Below are positions 34,358 to 43,743 of a DNA stretch of 64,000 bases, piece by piece. Numbering within the stretch: position 1 is the stretch's first letter; each line of letters begins with the position of its first letter. The DNA comes from Fimivicinus intestinavium (GTDB lineage: Bacteria > Bacillota > Clostridia > Oscillospirales > Acutalibacteraceae). Made by a program: the position numbers and the translations under genes. Location of the stretch: the NCBI GenBank assembly GCA_018715765.1, contig DVKY01000011.1, positions 1-64,000 on the forward strand, in the 5' to 3' direction. The notes under the pieces are model-generated. The model made no database searches and was not told where the DNA came from. It saw only the letters and a list, made by a program, of their open reading frames with translations.

Positions 34358-36774
34358 TGAATAAACCATACAATGATCCTGCTCTAAGCCCGGCGGAGCG
34401 AACTGAAGCTTTGCTGCGTGAGATGAGTATTGAAGAAAAGCTGGCCCAGCTGCGAGGTGTTTTTCCCTTTGGGCCGAGTTGGGATGATTTTGACACCTTG
34501 AGTCGGCAGACAAAGAACGGTATCGGGCAGGTGAGCACACTGCAGATGCGAGATATGGCCACCAAGGAGGAATGTTGTGCTTGGCAGCGCAGGGTGCAGT
34601 CCATGATCATGGAAAACAGCCCCCATCATATCCCTGCCGTCTTTCACATGGAGGGACTGTGTGGGCCATTCATTCAGGATTCTACCAGCTTTCCCGCCGG
34701 CATCGCCCGGGGTGCCGGGTGGGATCCGGCACTGGAGCGGCAGATCGGCCGTTCCGTCAGCCGACAGGAACTTGCCTGCGGCGTGACACAGACGCTGGCG
34801 CCAGTGCTGGATGTGAGTCGGGACCCCCGCATGGGCCGATACGGCGAGCCGTACAGTGAAGACGAGACACTTGTGGCTGCGCTGGGCACCGCCTATATAC
34901 AGGGCCTGCAGCACAGCGAAACAGCCGGCCGCCGCACACAGGGCGTTGCCAAGCATTTTCTATCTTTCCATAATTCTCAGGGGGGCATCCACGGCTCCCA
35001 CAGCTTCGCCACATCGCGGGAGCTGCGGGAAGTATTCGCGAAACCATTCCAAGCGGCCATTACAGAGGGCGGACTTGCCGGCATCATGCCTTGCTACTGT
35101 TCGCTGGACGGTGTGCCGGTGAGCGCCTCTCGGAATATCCTGCAGGGGTTGCTACGAGAGGAGATGGGTTTTGACGGCGTATGCGTCAGCGATTATGGTG
35201 CGGTGCGCAACACCCATACGGTGCACCATGTGGGGGAAACGCTGGAGGACGCAGGCCTGCGCTGCCTTGCGGCGGGGATGGACGTGGAACTTCCGGAGAT
35301 GAGCGCCTACAATGAAAAAATGGCAAACATGTTCCGGAAAGGTGATGCCGATATAGCACTCTTAAATAAAGCGGTGCGACGGGTGCTAGTTGCAAAATTT
35401 TCCATGGGCCTGTTCGAACATCCCTTTGCTCTGGAGGGCACGGTACTAGACGCTGTATTTTTTGACAAAAACGACCGGGAGCTCTCACTACGCTGTGCCC
35501 GCCAGTCACTGGTGCTTTTGAAAAATAACGGCGTGCTTCCCCTCGCAAAAGGCTTGCGTACCATCGCTGTGATTGGCCCTCATGCCGACTACGCCGACAA
35601 GTTCTTCGGCGGATACACCCATGTGGCTATGGCCGAATCTACCTATGCGGTGGTCAGCTCTCTGGCGGGTGTGGCGCAGGCCAGCGGCAAAGACGGTGGC
35701 ATCCGCTTCGTACCGGGCACCAAGGTGCAGTCGGATGAAACGCCTGCCATTCAGGCGGTGCTGGCGCGCCAAAAGCCTGGCTGTCCCAGCCTACTGGCCC
35801 GGCTGAAAGAGGAAATGCCAGACATCCGATTCCTGTATGCCTACGGCTACCCAGTGGCCGGAGGAGATACATCCGGCTGGCAGCAGGCGCTGGACGCTAT
35901 ACGTCAGGCAGACGCCGCCATTCTAACCCTAGGCGGCAAGCATGGCACTTGCTCCATCGCCACCATGGGTGAGGGTGTGGACAGCACTGTCATCGGCCTG
36001 CCCCCTTGTCAGGAGCAGTTTCTGGAACAGGCGGCAGCGCTAGGCAAGCCGCTGGTGGGCGTACATCTGGATGGCCGTCCTCTTTCCAGTGATGGCGCGG
36101 ACCGCTGGCTGGACGCCATTCTGGAATGCTGGAGCCCGGCAGAAACCGGTGCACAGGCTATTGTCGAGGCACTGACCGGCGCATACAACCCCAGCGGCAA
36201 GCTACCAGTGACTGTTGCCTATACATCCGGGCAAATCCCCATCTTGTACAATCATCCCTTTGGATCCAGTTGGCACCAGGGCGAGAGCATCGGTTTCCCA
36301 GATTATGTGGATATGCCCCATACGCCCCGCTATCCATTCGGATTTGGGTTGTCCTATACGCAGTTTGTCTATTCTGACCTGACACTTTCTGCCCGGGAAG
36401 TTGCTGCGGGAGACATCATAGACATTTGTTTTACCGTGAAAAATACCGGCGCATATGCCGGTGACGAGGTGGCGCAACTCTATATCACCGATCAAAAAGC
36501 CAGCATGGTTCGTCCGGTACAGCAACTGGCTGGATTTCTCCGTTTCCACCTGCAGCCGGGCCAGGCACAGCGAGTGCGATTTACGCTCTCCACTACGCAG
36601 CTGGCATTTTTGGACGAAACGATGGGCTGGAAGATTGAACAAGGTACCTTTGAATTGCAGGTCGGCGCGTCCTCGCAGGATATCCGCCTGCGGGATATCC
36701 TGTATGTGCGCGGCGATCGGTGGATCGACGGTAGAACCCGCGCATTCTGGGCCGCGGCGTCTGTGGGGGAATGA
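34357..36774 (+). CDS. GH3 beta-glycosidase, canonical domain order
   Basis: An 805-aa enzyme with the usual GH3 N domain, then the alpha/beta sandwich, then an FN3-like domain. The nucleophile is Asp279 in CVSDYGAVRN. VAKHFLSFHNSQGG holds the substrate-binding Lys-His pair, and ALEGTVLDAVFFDKN plus SLVLLKNNGVLPLAKG begin the second domain. The final domain shows FTVKNTGAYAGDEVAQLYI. A beta-glucosidase or beta-xylosidase role fits. No signal peptide. It starts at the stop of the GH35-like gene and ends 11 nt before the next GH3. Confidence 0.9.
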   Translation: MNKPYNDPALSPAERTEALLREMSIEEKLAQLRGVFPFGPSWDDFDTLSRQTKNGIGQVSTLQMRDMATKEECCAWQRRVQSMIMENSPHHIPAVFHMEGLCGPFIQDSTSFPAGIARGAGWDPALERQIGRSVSRQELACGVTQTLAPVLDVSRDPRMGRYGEPYSEDETLVAALGTAYIQGLQHSETAGRRTQGVAKHFLSFHNSQGGIHGSHSFATSRELREVFAKPFQAAITEGGLAGIMPCYCSLDGVPVSASRNILQGLLREEMGFDGVCVSDYGAVRNTHTVHHVGETLEDAGLRCLAAGMDVELPEMSAYNEKMANMFRKGDADIALLNKAVRRVLVAKFSMGLFEHPFALEGTVLDAVFFDKNDRELSLRCARQSLVLLKNNGVLPLAKGLRTIAVIGPHADYADKFFGGYTHVAMAESTYAVVSSLAGVAQASGKDGGIRFVPGTKVQSDETPAIQAVLARQKPGCPSLLARLKEEMPDIRFLYAYGYPVAGGDTSGWQQALDAIRQADAAILTLGGKHGTCSIATMGEGVDSTVIGLPPCQEQFLEQAAALGKPLVGVHLDGRPLSSDGADRWLDAILECWSPAETGAQAIVEALTGAYNPSGKLPVTVAYTSGQIPILYNHPFGSSWHQGESIGFPDYVDMPHTPRYPFGFGLSYTQFVYSDLTLSAREVAAGDIIDICFTVKNTGAYAGDEVAQLYITDQKASMVRPVQQLAGFLRFHLQPGQAQRVRFTLSTTQLAFLDETMGWKIEQGTFELQVGASSQDIRLRDILYVRGDRWIDGRTRAFWAAASVGE

Positions 36775-36785
36775 GGAGGACATTG

Positions 36786-39245
36786 ATGGAACAAACACAT
36801 TTAGCTCAAGCCCTTGTGGAGAATGCTGCCGTACTCTTAAAAAACGAGGGCGATCTGCTCCCCTTTACGTTGGGGCAGAAACTGGCGGTATTCGGATGGG
36901 CGCAAAAAGAACCTGTCCTTTCTGGAAATGGATCCGGTGCTGCTCTGGACGAGCAGCAAACCGACTATCTTTGCCCTCTCCGTGAGGCGGGACTGTCACT
37001 GGTGGAGCCATTGGCAGATTTCTATGACCTGCAGGCGATGGAACGGAAGAAAAATGCACCGCCGGAATTTGATTTTTCGAAGTTTGATCAGACACCCACT
37101 TGCGGTTTGATGTATGAGGTGTTTGGCAGGTATACGCCTAACCCTGAGGAATACCTGGTGCCGCCACTCCTGCTGGAGCAAGCCGCTGCGCAGACAGACA
37201 CTGCACTTTGGATCATCGGAAGAAAGTCTGGTGGCGAGGAGTGCGACCGCCATTTGGAAAATGACTATTTCCTTTCAGAAGGTGAACAGACGCTGCTGGC
37301 ACAGCTGTGCACACATTTTGCCAATGTTGCTGTAGTGCTAAATATCAATGGCGCAATGGATCTTGCTTGGGTACAGGAGTATCCTTGTATCAAAAGCCTG
37401 CTTTTTTTGGGCATTCCTGGAGAGGGCGGCCCCCAGGCGCTAGCTTCCATGCTTTGTGGGAAGGTGTCTCCCTCAGGCAAGCTGGGCTTTACAGTAGCCC
37501 GGAAATATGAGGACTATCCCGCGTGGAAGGATTTTTCCTGGAAGAAAGCAGACCCTGAAGCCATCCTCACCTATGCGGATTATGGTCTGACTCCACCGAC
37601 CTCCAAAACGAAGTTTTCCCATTGTCCAGTCACTGCCTATCGGGAAGATATCTATGCTGGATACCGATATTTTGATTCTTTTGGCGTAAAACCGATGTTT
37701 CCTTTTGGATTCGGACTTTCGTACACCACTTTTTCTTTTTCCTGCCATCGTGCGAAAAAAACACAGGCGGGCCTGTCTGTGACGGTCGATGTGCAAAACA
37801 CCGGCGACTTCCCCGGGCGGGAAGTGGTGCAGCTGTATATCTGTCCAGATAGCACAGTCAGCGCCCAACCGGTAAAAATGCTAAAAGCCTTTACCAAAAC
37901 TCCCTTGCTGGACCCAAAGCAGACAGCGCAATGTACACTGACCATACCTTACAGGGAATTGGCAGCTTATCAGGAGAATAGTGCAGCCTGGGTCATTGAG
38001 GCAGGTTTTTACCTTTTGCACCTAAGCACCAACGGTGATGAGGGTATGTTGGCGGGAGTGGTTCGTGTGGAGCGGGAGATCCTTGTGGAACAGACTGTGA
38101 ACCGGCTTTCCATGCCTGAAGAGACACGCCGCCGTCTATGTTTGTACAAACGACCGGCTTCGCCCCAACTTATACTGCCAGCGGACTGCCCTGTTCTGAC
38201 GATCACTGCAGACGATGTACCCTGCTGGCAGGTATCGGTGTCAAAACCCATAGATTGTACCAGATTTTCCGACCATCAGTTAGCCGCTCTTTGTGTGGGC
38301 TACGGGCCCGGGATTCCCTTTTCAGCTTTTTTGGAAGTGCCGGTGCCCAATACGATTTTGGATGAAGCAGGCCACCCGGTCACAGTGAATGACCATCCTT
38401 CCGGCGTAAATGGTTATGTGTCTCCTGCCATCCCGGAGAAGGGCATCCACTCTGTCTTTTACAAGGACGGCCCCGCAGGCATTGGACGCACCGCATGGCC
38501 TAGCGAGATGCTGCTCGCCTGTTCTTTTGACAAACCACTTTTGTATGCTTTTGGGAATGCCTTGGGTCAAGAGTGCGAGTTGGAGCAGGTAAATGTTTGG
38601 CTGGGTCCAGCGTTGAACCTAAACCGCCACCCGCTGGGTGGGCGCAGCTTTGAGTATTTTTCCGAAGACCCCTTCCTCACAGGTGCGTGTGCTACGGCAG
38701 TCATCCGGGGCGTGCAGGAAAACCATCCGGTTCTGGCCTGCGCCAAGCACTTTGTCGCTAACGAACAGGAGACATACCGCCGGGGCTGCGCCAGGGAGGA
38801 AAACGGCCTGCCCGTCTTTGATGCAGTGGATTCCCTCGTCACCGAACGGGCCTTGCGGGAGTTGTATTTGAAGCCCTTTGAAATGGCGGTGAAGCAGGGG
38901 GCGTTGCACTGCATCATGACGTCCTTCAACAAGATTAACGGCACCTTTGCTGGGGGCAGCAAAGATCTGTGCACCCATATCCTGCGAGAAGAATGGGGCT
39001 TTGACGGCGCGGTGGTCACCGACTGGGGCGATATGGACATTGTGGTGGACGGCGCTGACGCGGTGGCGGCAGGCAACGATGTCATCATGCCAGGCGGTCC
39101 GCCGGTGATTGACCAGATTCTGCGGGGGCTGGCGCAGGGTCGCGTCACCCGCCAGCAGTTGCAAACGGCGGTAGGCCATCTGCTGGTTATGCTGCAAAGG
39201 AGGATTGAAGGTGGAACAGTGGACATATTCGCAGATCCGGGATAA
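36786..39245 (+). CDS. GH3 glycosidase with swapped domain order
   Basis: An 819-aa GH3 in which the C-type domain comes first (ENAAVLLKNEGDLLPF near residue 13) with an FN3-like domain behind it. The TIM-barrel domain with nucleophile Asp746 (GAVVTDWGDMDIVVDGADAV) comes last. This order is known for a subgroup of beta-glucosidases and arabinopyranosidases. The start ATG follows AGGAGG. The gene overlaps the next one by 35 nt. Substrate undecided between beta-glucoside and alpha-L-arabinopyranoside. Confidence 0.88.
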   Translation: MEQTHLAQALVENAAVLLKNEGDLLPFTLGQKLAVFGWAQKEPVLSGNGSGAALDEQQTDYLCPLREAGLSLVEPLADFYDLQAMERKKNAPPEFDFSKFDQTPTCGLMYEVFGRYTPNPEEYLVPPLLLEQAAAQTDTALWIIGRKSGGEECDRHLENDYFLSEGEQTLLAQLCTHFANVAVVLNINGAMDLAWVQEYPCIKSLLFLGIPGEGGPQALASMLCGKVSPSGKLGFTVARKYEDYPAWKDFSWKKADPEAILTYADYGLTPPTSKTKFSHCPVTAYREDIYAGYRYFDSFGVKPMFPFGFGLSYTTFSFSCHRAKKTQAGLSVTVDVQNTGDFPGREVVQLYICPDSTVSAQPVKMLKAFTKTPLLDPKQTAQCTLTIPYRELAAYQENSAAWVIEAGFYLLHLSTNGDEGMLAGVVRVEREILVEQTVNRLSMPEETRRRLCLYKRPASPQLILPADCPVLTITADDVPCWQVSVSKPIDCTRFSDHQLAALCVGYGPGIPFSAFLEVPVPNTILDEAGHPVTVNDHPSGVNGYVSPAIPEKGIHSVFYKDGPAGIGRTAWPSEMLLACSFDKPLLYAFGNALGQECELEQVNVWLGPALNLNRHPLGGRSFEYFSEDPFLTGACATAVIRGVQENHPVLACAKHFVANEQETYRRGCAREENGLPVFDAVDSLVTERALRELYLKPFEMAVKQGALHCIMTSFNKINGTFAGGSKDLCTHILREEWGFDGAVVTDWGDMDIVVDGADAVAAGNDVIMPGGPPVIDQILRGLAQGRVTRQQLQTAVGHLLVMLQRRIEGGTVDIFADPG

Positions 39246-40290
39246 GCTTCTCGTCCACGGGCGAACACAGGAGACGGAGGAAGGACTTTCCTTTAATTGG
39301 ACATGCGCTGGTGTCACAGTGTCATTTACGGGAAAGGTGTTACAAGTGCGTCTGCGTGTAGAAGACGGCTGCCCTTGGATCGCGGCTGCAGATGAGACAG
39401 GAAGGCTTTTTTACCGGCAGTCTTGTCAAACATCCGGTGACTGGTATACGCTGTGGAGGGCGTCTGTGCCAGGCCGGTACACCGTGCGGCTCGTACGCTT
39501 GACCGAAAACACACAGGGGCGGCTGACACTGTTGGCGGTGGCCTGTGACGGGGCACTGCATTACCCCATAGCGCCCCGGTTGCGAATTGAGTTTGTGGGC
39601 GATTCCATCACCTGTGGGTACGGAAACGAAGCAAATAGCCCCTTGGAACATTTTCTGCCTCGTCACGAAAATGGATGGCAGACAGCTTGTGCCCAGGCAG
39701 CCCGTACTCTATGTGCAGACTGGAGTTGTGTGGCTGTCTCCGGTATCACCGTCAGTGCCGGGAAGTACAAAAACACATACCACGCCAGAACCGTGTCCAT
39801 GGAACAGCTGTACTGCTATACTGATCTGCCGACAGATCGCGCCCGACAAAGAGCGCCAGATGTGTGGAGATTTTCTGCGCACCCAGTGGATGCGGTAGTG
39901 GTAAATCTCGGCACAAACGATGAGGATATGCTCATCGCAGCCCAAAGCCGCCAGCAGATGCAGGCAGAACGTGCGTTTTTTCGCCAGAGGTACCGTGCGC
40001 TTTTGAAACAGATCCGCCGGTACAATGGGCCTTTGCCCTGGATTGTCTGTACGCTGGGGCCGCTTCGGTACGCCCTGTGGGATGATATTCTCTGCGCGGC
40101 GGACGAATATCACTGCAGGACAGGTGATACACGTGTTTTGTGCCGAAAGCTGTCTCCTCTGGAGCCAGAAAAAGAGGGTCTCGGAGGAGATGGCCATCCG
40201 ACGCTGTTCACTCATACGCGCATGGGCAGAGAACTGGCAGCTATTTTGGCACCTCTTTTACAACAGCAGATAAGCGCATCCGATGTATGA
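39211..40290 (+). CDS. CE2-like SGNH carbohydrate esterase
   Basis: A 359-aa protein with an N-terminal beta-sandwich (VTVSFTGKVLQVRLRVEDG) and a C-terminal SGNH hydrolase domain. Nucleophile Ser132 lies in EFVGDSITCGYG, block III in VNLGTNDEDM, and the Asp327-His329 pair in GDGHPT. This layout is that of CE2 deacetylases, which remove acetyl groups from xylan or mannan oligosaccharides. The start GTG has AGGAGG 8 nt upstream; the upstream TTG is too close. No signal peptide, so it would act on imported acetylated oligosaccharides. It is the last gene of module 1. Confidence 0.8.
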   Translation: MEQWTYSQIRDKLLVHGRTQETEEGLSFNWTCAGVTVSFTGKVLQVRLRVEDGCPWIAAADETGRLFYRQSCQTSGDWYTLWRASVPGRYTVRLVRLTENTQGRLTLLAVACDGALHYPIAPRLRIEFVGDSITCGYGNEANSPLEHFLPRHENGWQTACAQAARTLCADWSCVAVSGITVSAGKYKNTYHARTVSMEQLYCYTDLPTDRARQRAPDVWRFSAHPVDAVVVNLGTNDEDMLIAAQSRQQMQAERAFFRQRYRALLKQIRRYNGPLPWIVCTLGPLRYALWDDILCAADEYHCRTGDTRVLCRKLSPLEPEKEGLGGDGHPTLFTHTRMGRELAAILAPLLQQQISASDV

Positions 40291-40640
40291 CTTTTTTGTC
40301 ATAGACTGGATGCATTTGTTAACTATATAACCACAAACTATGCAAAGGAATACTGTTTGCGAGTAGTTTATCTATTTATTTTTTTAAAATTATATGATAG
40401 TGGTTCTGTTGTGAACAGTTGGTGCCGAATGCATCAGATAAACGAGAGAAAATATTAGAGGTAAAACAAAACCAAGTTATCTGTACAGAACTCTGTGAGA
40501 CCATGGTGATAAGATGCAATCATCTCTCTTCGGCAACAATGCTTTCTTCTCAAATTTTAAACCCGTTTTGCTGGAGTAGAGCTTTTATGCATGGAAATGG
40601 AACCATTGGTTCCAAAAAAATTATATAATAAAAAAGCATA

Positions 40641-40682
40641 CAGACAGAACAGGGTAAATCCTATCTGTTTGTGTGTTTTTTT
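40641..40682 (+). terminator. Terminator between module 1 and the sigma-like gene
   Basis: CAGACAGA-AGG pairs with CCT-TCTGTTTG, followed by a run of seven T. It lies 350 nt after the CE2 stop. The sequence between (40291-40640) is AT-rich and holds no gene I can support. Confidence 0.5.
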
Positions 40683-40758
40683 ATCCCGAAAGCATATTCG
40701 CTCTCCTCCAACTGATCTGGATTTTCAGGAAATTTAGATCAGTTAGGAGGAAAGCAAA

Positions 40759-41145
40759 ATGTATAAAAGAAACGACAGTCTAACTGGCGATCAGATACTA
40801 CAGAATCAGTTTACTGCTTTTTTGAATACAGCCCTCTGCAATACCAGGAAAGCATACCTTCGAGGAAAATACCGGCGGTGCAAAAGAGAATACATTACGG
40901 ATGAGTTCTTGCGTTGCCCGTATGATGATGGGTATATAGAATCTACTACGGATTACGCGGAACTGTATGCCGCGTTGTCTGCCCTCAGAGAAAAAGAACG
41001 CCGCGTTTTTCTTTCCCGTGTGATTAGCGAAAAGAGCTTTGATGAAATTGCAAGAGAGCTTGGGCTCAGTTATAAAGGAGCAACGGCCATCTATTACCGT
41101 ACGATTGCCAAGCTGCGTGTTTTGCTGGGAGGTGAGTATAAATGA
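40759..41145 (+). CDS. Sigma-70-like / Orf7-type regulator of integrative elements
   Basis: A 128-aa protein with a sigma region-4-like C terminus: LREKERRVFLSRVISEKSFDEIARELGLSYKGATAIYYRTIAKL, a helix-turn-helix of the kind in Tn916-family Orf7 proteins. The N-terminal half is basic with KYRRCKREY. It starts with ATG 6 nt after AGGAGG and overlaps the following small gene by 4 nt (ATGA). A regulator of conjugation or excision genes is expected, yet none of these lie next to it here, so it is a lone remnant among carbohydrate genes. Confidence 0.75.
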   Translation: MYKRNDSLTGDQILQNQFTAFLNTALCNTRKAYLRGKYRRCKREYITDEFLRCPYDDGYIESTTDYAELYAALSALREKERRVFLSRVISEKSFDEIARELGLSYKGATAIYYRTIAKLRVLLGGEYK

Positions 41146-41324
41146 ATTTTAAAAGAATACTGCTGCAGGCCAAAGGCGGAGACGCGCCGGCTGTTACACA
41201 GCTGTTGCATATGTATCATCTGCTTCTGATGAAACAGGCCATTGTTAACGGCGTGCTCGATGAAGATTTGTATCAGGAGCTGTGCATTACGCTACTGCGC
41301 TGCATAGAACGCTTCCGCATCTAA
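41142..41324 (+). CDS. Small HTH/Orf8-type protein, sigma region-2-like
   Basis: A 60-aa protein (MNFKRILLQAKGGDAPAVTQ, then LYQELCITLLRCIERFRI) like the short HTH_16 proteins that accompany the sigma-like gene in Tn916-type elements. It is translationally coupled to the gene above through ATGA. The two likely act as a split sigma factor. A terminator follows it by about 57 nt. Confidence 0.65.
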   Translation: MNFKRILLQAKGGDAPAVTQLLHMYHLLLMKQAIVNGVLDEDLYQELCITLLRCIERFRI

Positions 41325-41381
41325 AGATAAGATGACCAAAAAACACCTCGACAATGTCCCGTACTGGTAAGGCAGTAAAAT

Positions 41382-41420
41382 GGTGTAATCCGATTTTGGG
41401 CGGGTTACACCTTTTCTTTA
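41382..41420 (+). terminator. Terminator after the sigma-like pair
   Basis: GGTGTAATCCG pairs with CGGGTTACACC and is followed by TTTTCTTT. It ends the two-gene unit. Confidence 0.75.
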
Positions 41421-41617
41421 TGCGATGAGTTGTTTAAGAGACTGTGATGCGCTACGTATCCGCTCCGCTATCTTCCAAGGTTCCTGTGCTTCTCACACGA
41501 TCACCTCTCATATCACATCCCGATGAAATGAATGGTACAGCTTCCTCTGCCGTCCTTGTAGTTGGCGCATCGGAAAAGTTCCTGGTTGCACTTCGGCGAT
41601 TTGGCGGCGCCGAAACT
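41421..41617. other. Junction before cargo module 2
   Basis: About 200 nt with no gene I can support. On the minus strand it is open for 64 codons (41452-41646), ending in a Ser/Thr/Arg-rich stretch; the frame runs into the AraC gene and has no ribosome site. I treat it as non-coding or a relic of an element gene. Confidence 0.3.
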
Positions 41618-42817
41618 TTATATCTGTTTTGCCTTGCGGTAATCATTAGGCGTTGCGCCGACTTGCTTTTTAAATACAGTTTGAAAATAGGCTTGGCTCG
41701 AAAAGCAAAGATGATTGCTGATCTCCGACAGAGTTTTGTCCGTATAGCGCAGAAAACGTTTGGCTTCTCGGATCTTGCTTTTGGTAATAAAATCGGTGAT
41801 GCTTTCGCCGGTCTCTTCGCGGAATTTTTTGGTCAGATATGAGCGGCTCCTTCCGATATGTTCGGCGACATCATCAATGCCGATTGAACAGTTCGTGTGG
41901 TTCTGAATGAATTGAACGCTGAGGAAGATTTCTCGGGACATGTTTTCGGGAGATTTGTTTTGCGCTACGCGTTCCGCAAAATCTAGAAGCATATTGTATT
42001 GCAGCAACTTGATTGAATCCGTTGACGAGGATTTTTCGCATTCTTGAATGTACAGATCGATCAGGCGATACGTTTCTTCTATATTTAAGCCGCCGCCAAT
42101 CGCGCCGATCTTCCCCACCATGGTGGCGATGCCGATGAAAAGATTTTTCGCCTGCCGAAGCAGCGAATCGGCTAACTTCCCCTCATGCAGCTCGGTCGAT
42201 TGAGCTGTCTGCAGCAAAAAATCCGTAAGCTTCTCGACTTCGCCGTCGCGGATGAGCGCCAACATCAGATTTTCAAAATTATACGTGTCGTGCAATATTT
42301 GTTCATCCTGTGAATCATAGATATCTTTAGCCTGCGCAGCGGCAAGTCTGCTGTTGACGGTTTTGGACGCTGTATTGAATTGCTCAGCAATGCTGTAAAT
42401 TTCCCGGTTGATCGTGTAATTCAAAAATCCCAGCAGATTGGCAAATTGGTTGTAAGTATAGTTCGGGATAGAGGACAAATAACCTTTTAATGCGTCGATA
42501 CGGTCGTTTCCTATAAAATTTTGCTTGGCCACAGCCGAAACAATGTTCTGCGTGACCGGGAAACTGAACATCGGTCCAATCAGTAGATGAAAAGGTGTTT
42601 CGTGGACGCGGATGATACCGTACATGCCCTGTTCGGAGAGAGTAAGGATATACGGGCTGCGACCGGATCTTACCATTTCCTGAAATATGTTGGTAAAAAT
42701 ATCCAGATTCGACTCGGACGAATAAATCTGTACAAGCGTATCCGCTTGGTACAGCACGACCGGTATATAATGTGACGCGTAAAACATGGCGCATATGTTC
42801 CGAATATGTTGTTCCAA
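41618..42817 (-). CDS. AraC-family transcriptional regulator (module 2)
   Basis: A regulator of about 399 aa, paralogous to that of module 1. The sensor part begins with FYASHYIPVVLYQAD, and the C-terminal double helix-turn-helix reads IGIDDVAEHIGRSRSYLTKK and LSEISNHLCFSSQAYFQTVF. The start is uncertain: TTG at 42817 has AGGTGA 5 nt upstream, whereas GTG at 42826 lacks a site. It is divergent from the lipoprotein and GPH genes and shares a promoter motif with the first regulator. It likely senses an imported sugar and activates module 2. Confidence 0.87.
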   Translation of the reverse strand: MEQHIRNICAMFYASHYIPVVLYQADTLVQIYSSESNLDIFTNIFQEMVRSGRSPYILTLSEQGMYGIIRVHETPFHLLIGPMFSFPVTQNIVSAVAKQNFIGNDRIDALKGYLSSIPNYTYNQFANLLGFLNYTINREIYSIAEQFNTASKTVNSRLAAAQAKDIYDSQDEQILHDTYNFENLMLALIRDGEVEKLTDFLLQTAQSTELHEGKLADSLLRQAKNLFIGIATMVGKIGAIGGGLNIEETYRLIDLYIQECEKSSSTDSIKLLQYNMLLDFAERVAQNKSPENMSREIFLSVQFIQNHTNCSIGIDDVAEHIGRSRSYLTKKFREETGESITDFITKSKIREAKRFLRYTDKTLSEISNHLCFSSQAYFQTVFKKQVGATPNDYRKAKQI

Positions 42818-42842
42818 AATCTTCACCTGATTTATCTGAATT

Positions 42843-42872
42843 TATAATATTATAGCTGATAACGAAATACAA
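42843..42872. promoter_or_regulatory. Conserved regulator-promoter element, copy 2
   Basis: TATAATATTATA (42843-42854), 9-nt spacer, GAAATACAA (42864-42872). The two blocks and the spacer length are identical to copy 1, whereas the spacer bases differ. On the minus strand it reads TTGTAT-N17-TATTAT. Confidence 0.55.
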
Positions 42873-42994
42873 GGCAAGATATATTTGATAAAATCACATC
42901 ATAAAGAGCATGTTTTTTAGATGAATTCCTGTTTTTAAGACTGCTTTAGAAGCAAAGCGTCTAAAAAACTCGCCGGAAAGAAGGAGGAAAACCT

Positions 42995-43639
42995 ATGAAA
43001 AAATTTTTGAGCATACTCATCGCTATTGCTGTAACTGCTTCTCTTGCAGGCTGCGGGCAGGAAAGTGAAACCGAGGATGTGCCTTCGACAGGAACTCCGG
43101 TCACGGTTTTGGAAACAGAACCTGCGACCCAGGCTCTGGAACCGACTGATCTGGAATCAACCAAGCCGAAATCATCAACCGAGCCGGAATCATCAACCGA
43201 GCCGGAATCAACCGAACAGAGGGCGACTGAACCGACGACGGAAGCACCGTTTGCTGCAGTCAGCCGCAAGACAGGAGATATTCTGAAAGCGGAAACGGAT
43301 AAGAAAATCTGGGCTGGGATTGTGGGGGAAGCCTATGTTTTACTCCGAAATATTTCCGAGCCAAACGAATGGGGCGAGACGGGCAAAGTATATGAGTTGC
43401 ACTGCGCTCAATTTGCCGGACAGTATTCCATGTGGAGCGATGGATATTGGGAATTGAGCGACGACGGAACACAGTTGACGCTGACGCCGAAAAACCAGGG
43501 CGAAAACGGCAGCATCGGTGTGGCAGCAGGACAAAGCAAAACATACAAAGGTCAAAATGGTATATTTACGGTCGAGTGGACCTTTGAGCAAGGCGGAAAA
43601 GCTGCCATTACGTTTGATTTCAATCAGGTTACGGCGTAA
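42995..43639 (+). CDS. Lipoprotein with repetitive linker, unknown function
   Basis: A 214-aa protein with a type-II signal peptide: MKKFLSILIAIAVTASLAGC, lipidated Cys20 in LAGC. Residues 25-85 are a Thr/Glu/Pro/Ser-rich flexible linker with repeated EPESSTEPEST units. The last 125 residues form a compact beta-rich domain (IWAGIVGEAYVLLRN, YSMWSDGYWELSDDGTQLTL). It is the only exported protein of the two cargo modules and sits between the regulator and the symporter. It could bind sugar at the outer face of the membrane, which is a guess; a stress-related lipoprotein is also possible. The ATG has AAGGAGG upstream. Confidence 0.75.
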   Translation: MKKFLSILIAIAVTASLAGCGQESETEDVPSTGTPVTVLETEPATQALEPTDLESTKPKSSTEPESSTEPESTEQRATEPTTEAPFAAVSRKTGDILKAETDKKIWAGIVGEAYVLLRNISEPNEWGETGKVYELHCAQFAGQYSMWSDGYWELSDDGTQLTLTPKNQGENGSIGVAAGQSKTYKGQNGIFTVEWTFEQGGKAAITFDFNQVTA

Positions 43640-43669
43640 CGACACATTCAAATAGAAAGGGCTCGCTTC

Positions 43670-43710
43670 GCCGTGGTAGACCGTTTTACTTTAGAACGGT
43701 CTGTCACGGC
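43670..43710. promoter_or_regulatory. Long perfect-arm hairpin before symporter gene
   Basis: GCCGTG-AGACCGTT and AACGGTCT-CACGGC form a stem of about 14 bp with a 2-nt internal loop and a 9-nt loop. There is no T-run after it, so it may be an mRNA stability or regulatory structure 33 nt upstream of the second GPH gene rather than a terminator. Confidence 0.4.
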
Positions 43711-43743
43711 GATTAGCGCTCAAGTATCAAGAAGGGTGAATAC

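Noticed and set aside
41452..41646. 64-codon minus-strand frame at the module 2 junction
   Set aside because: No ribosome site and it overlaps the AraC gene end; kept only as a note on the junction.
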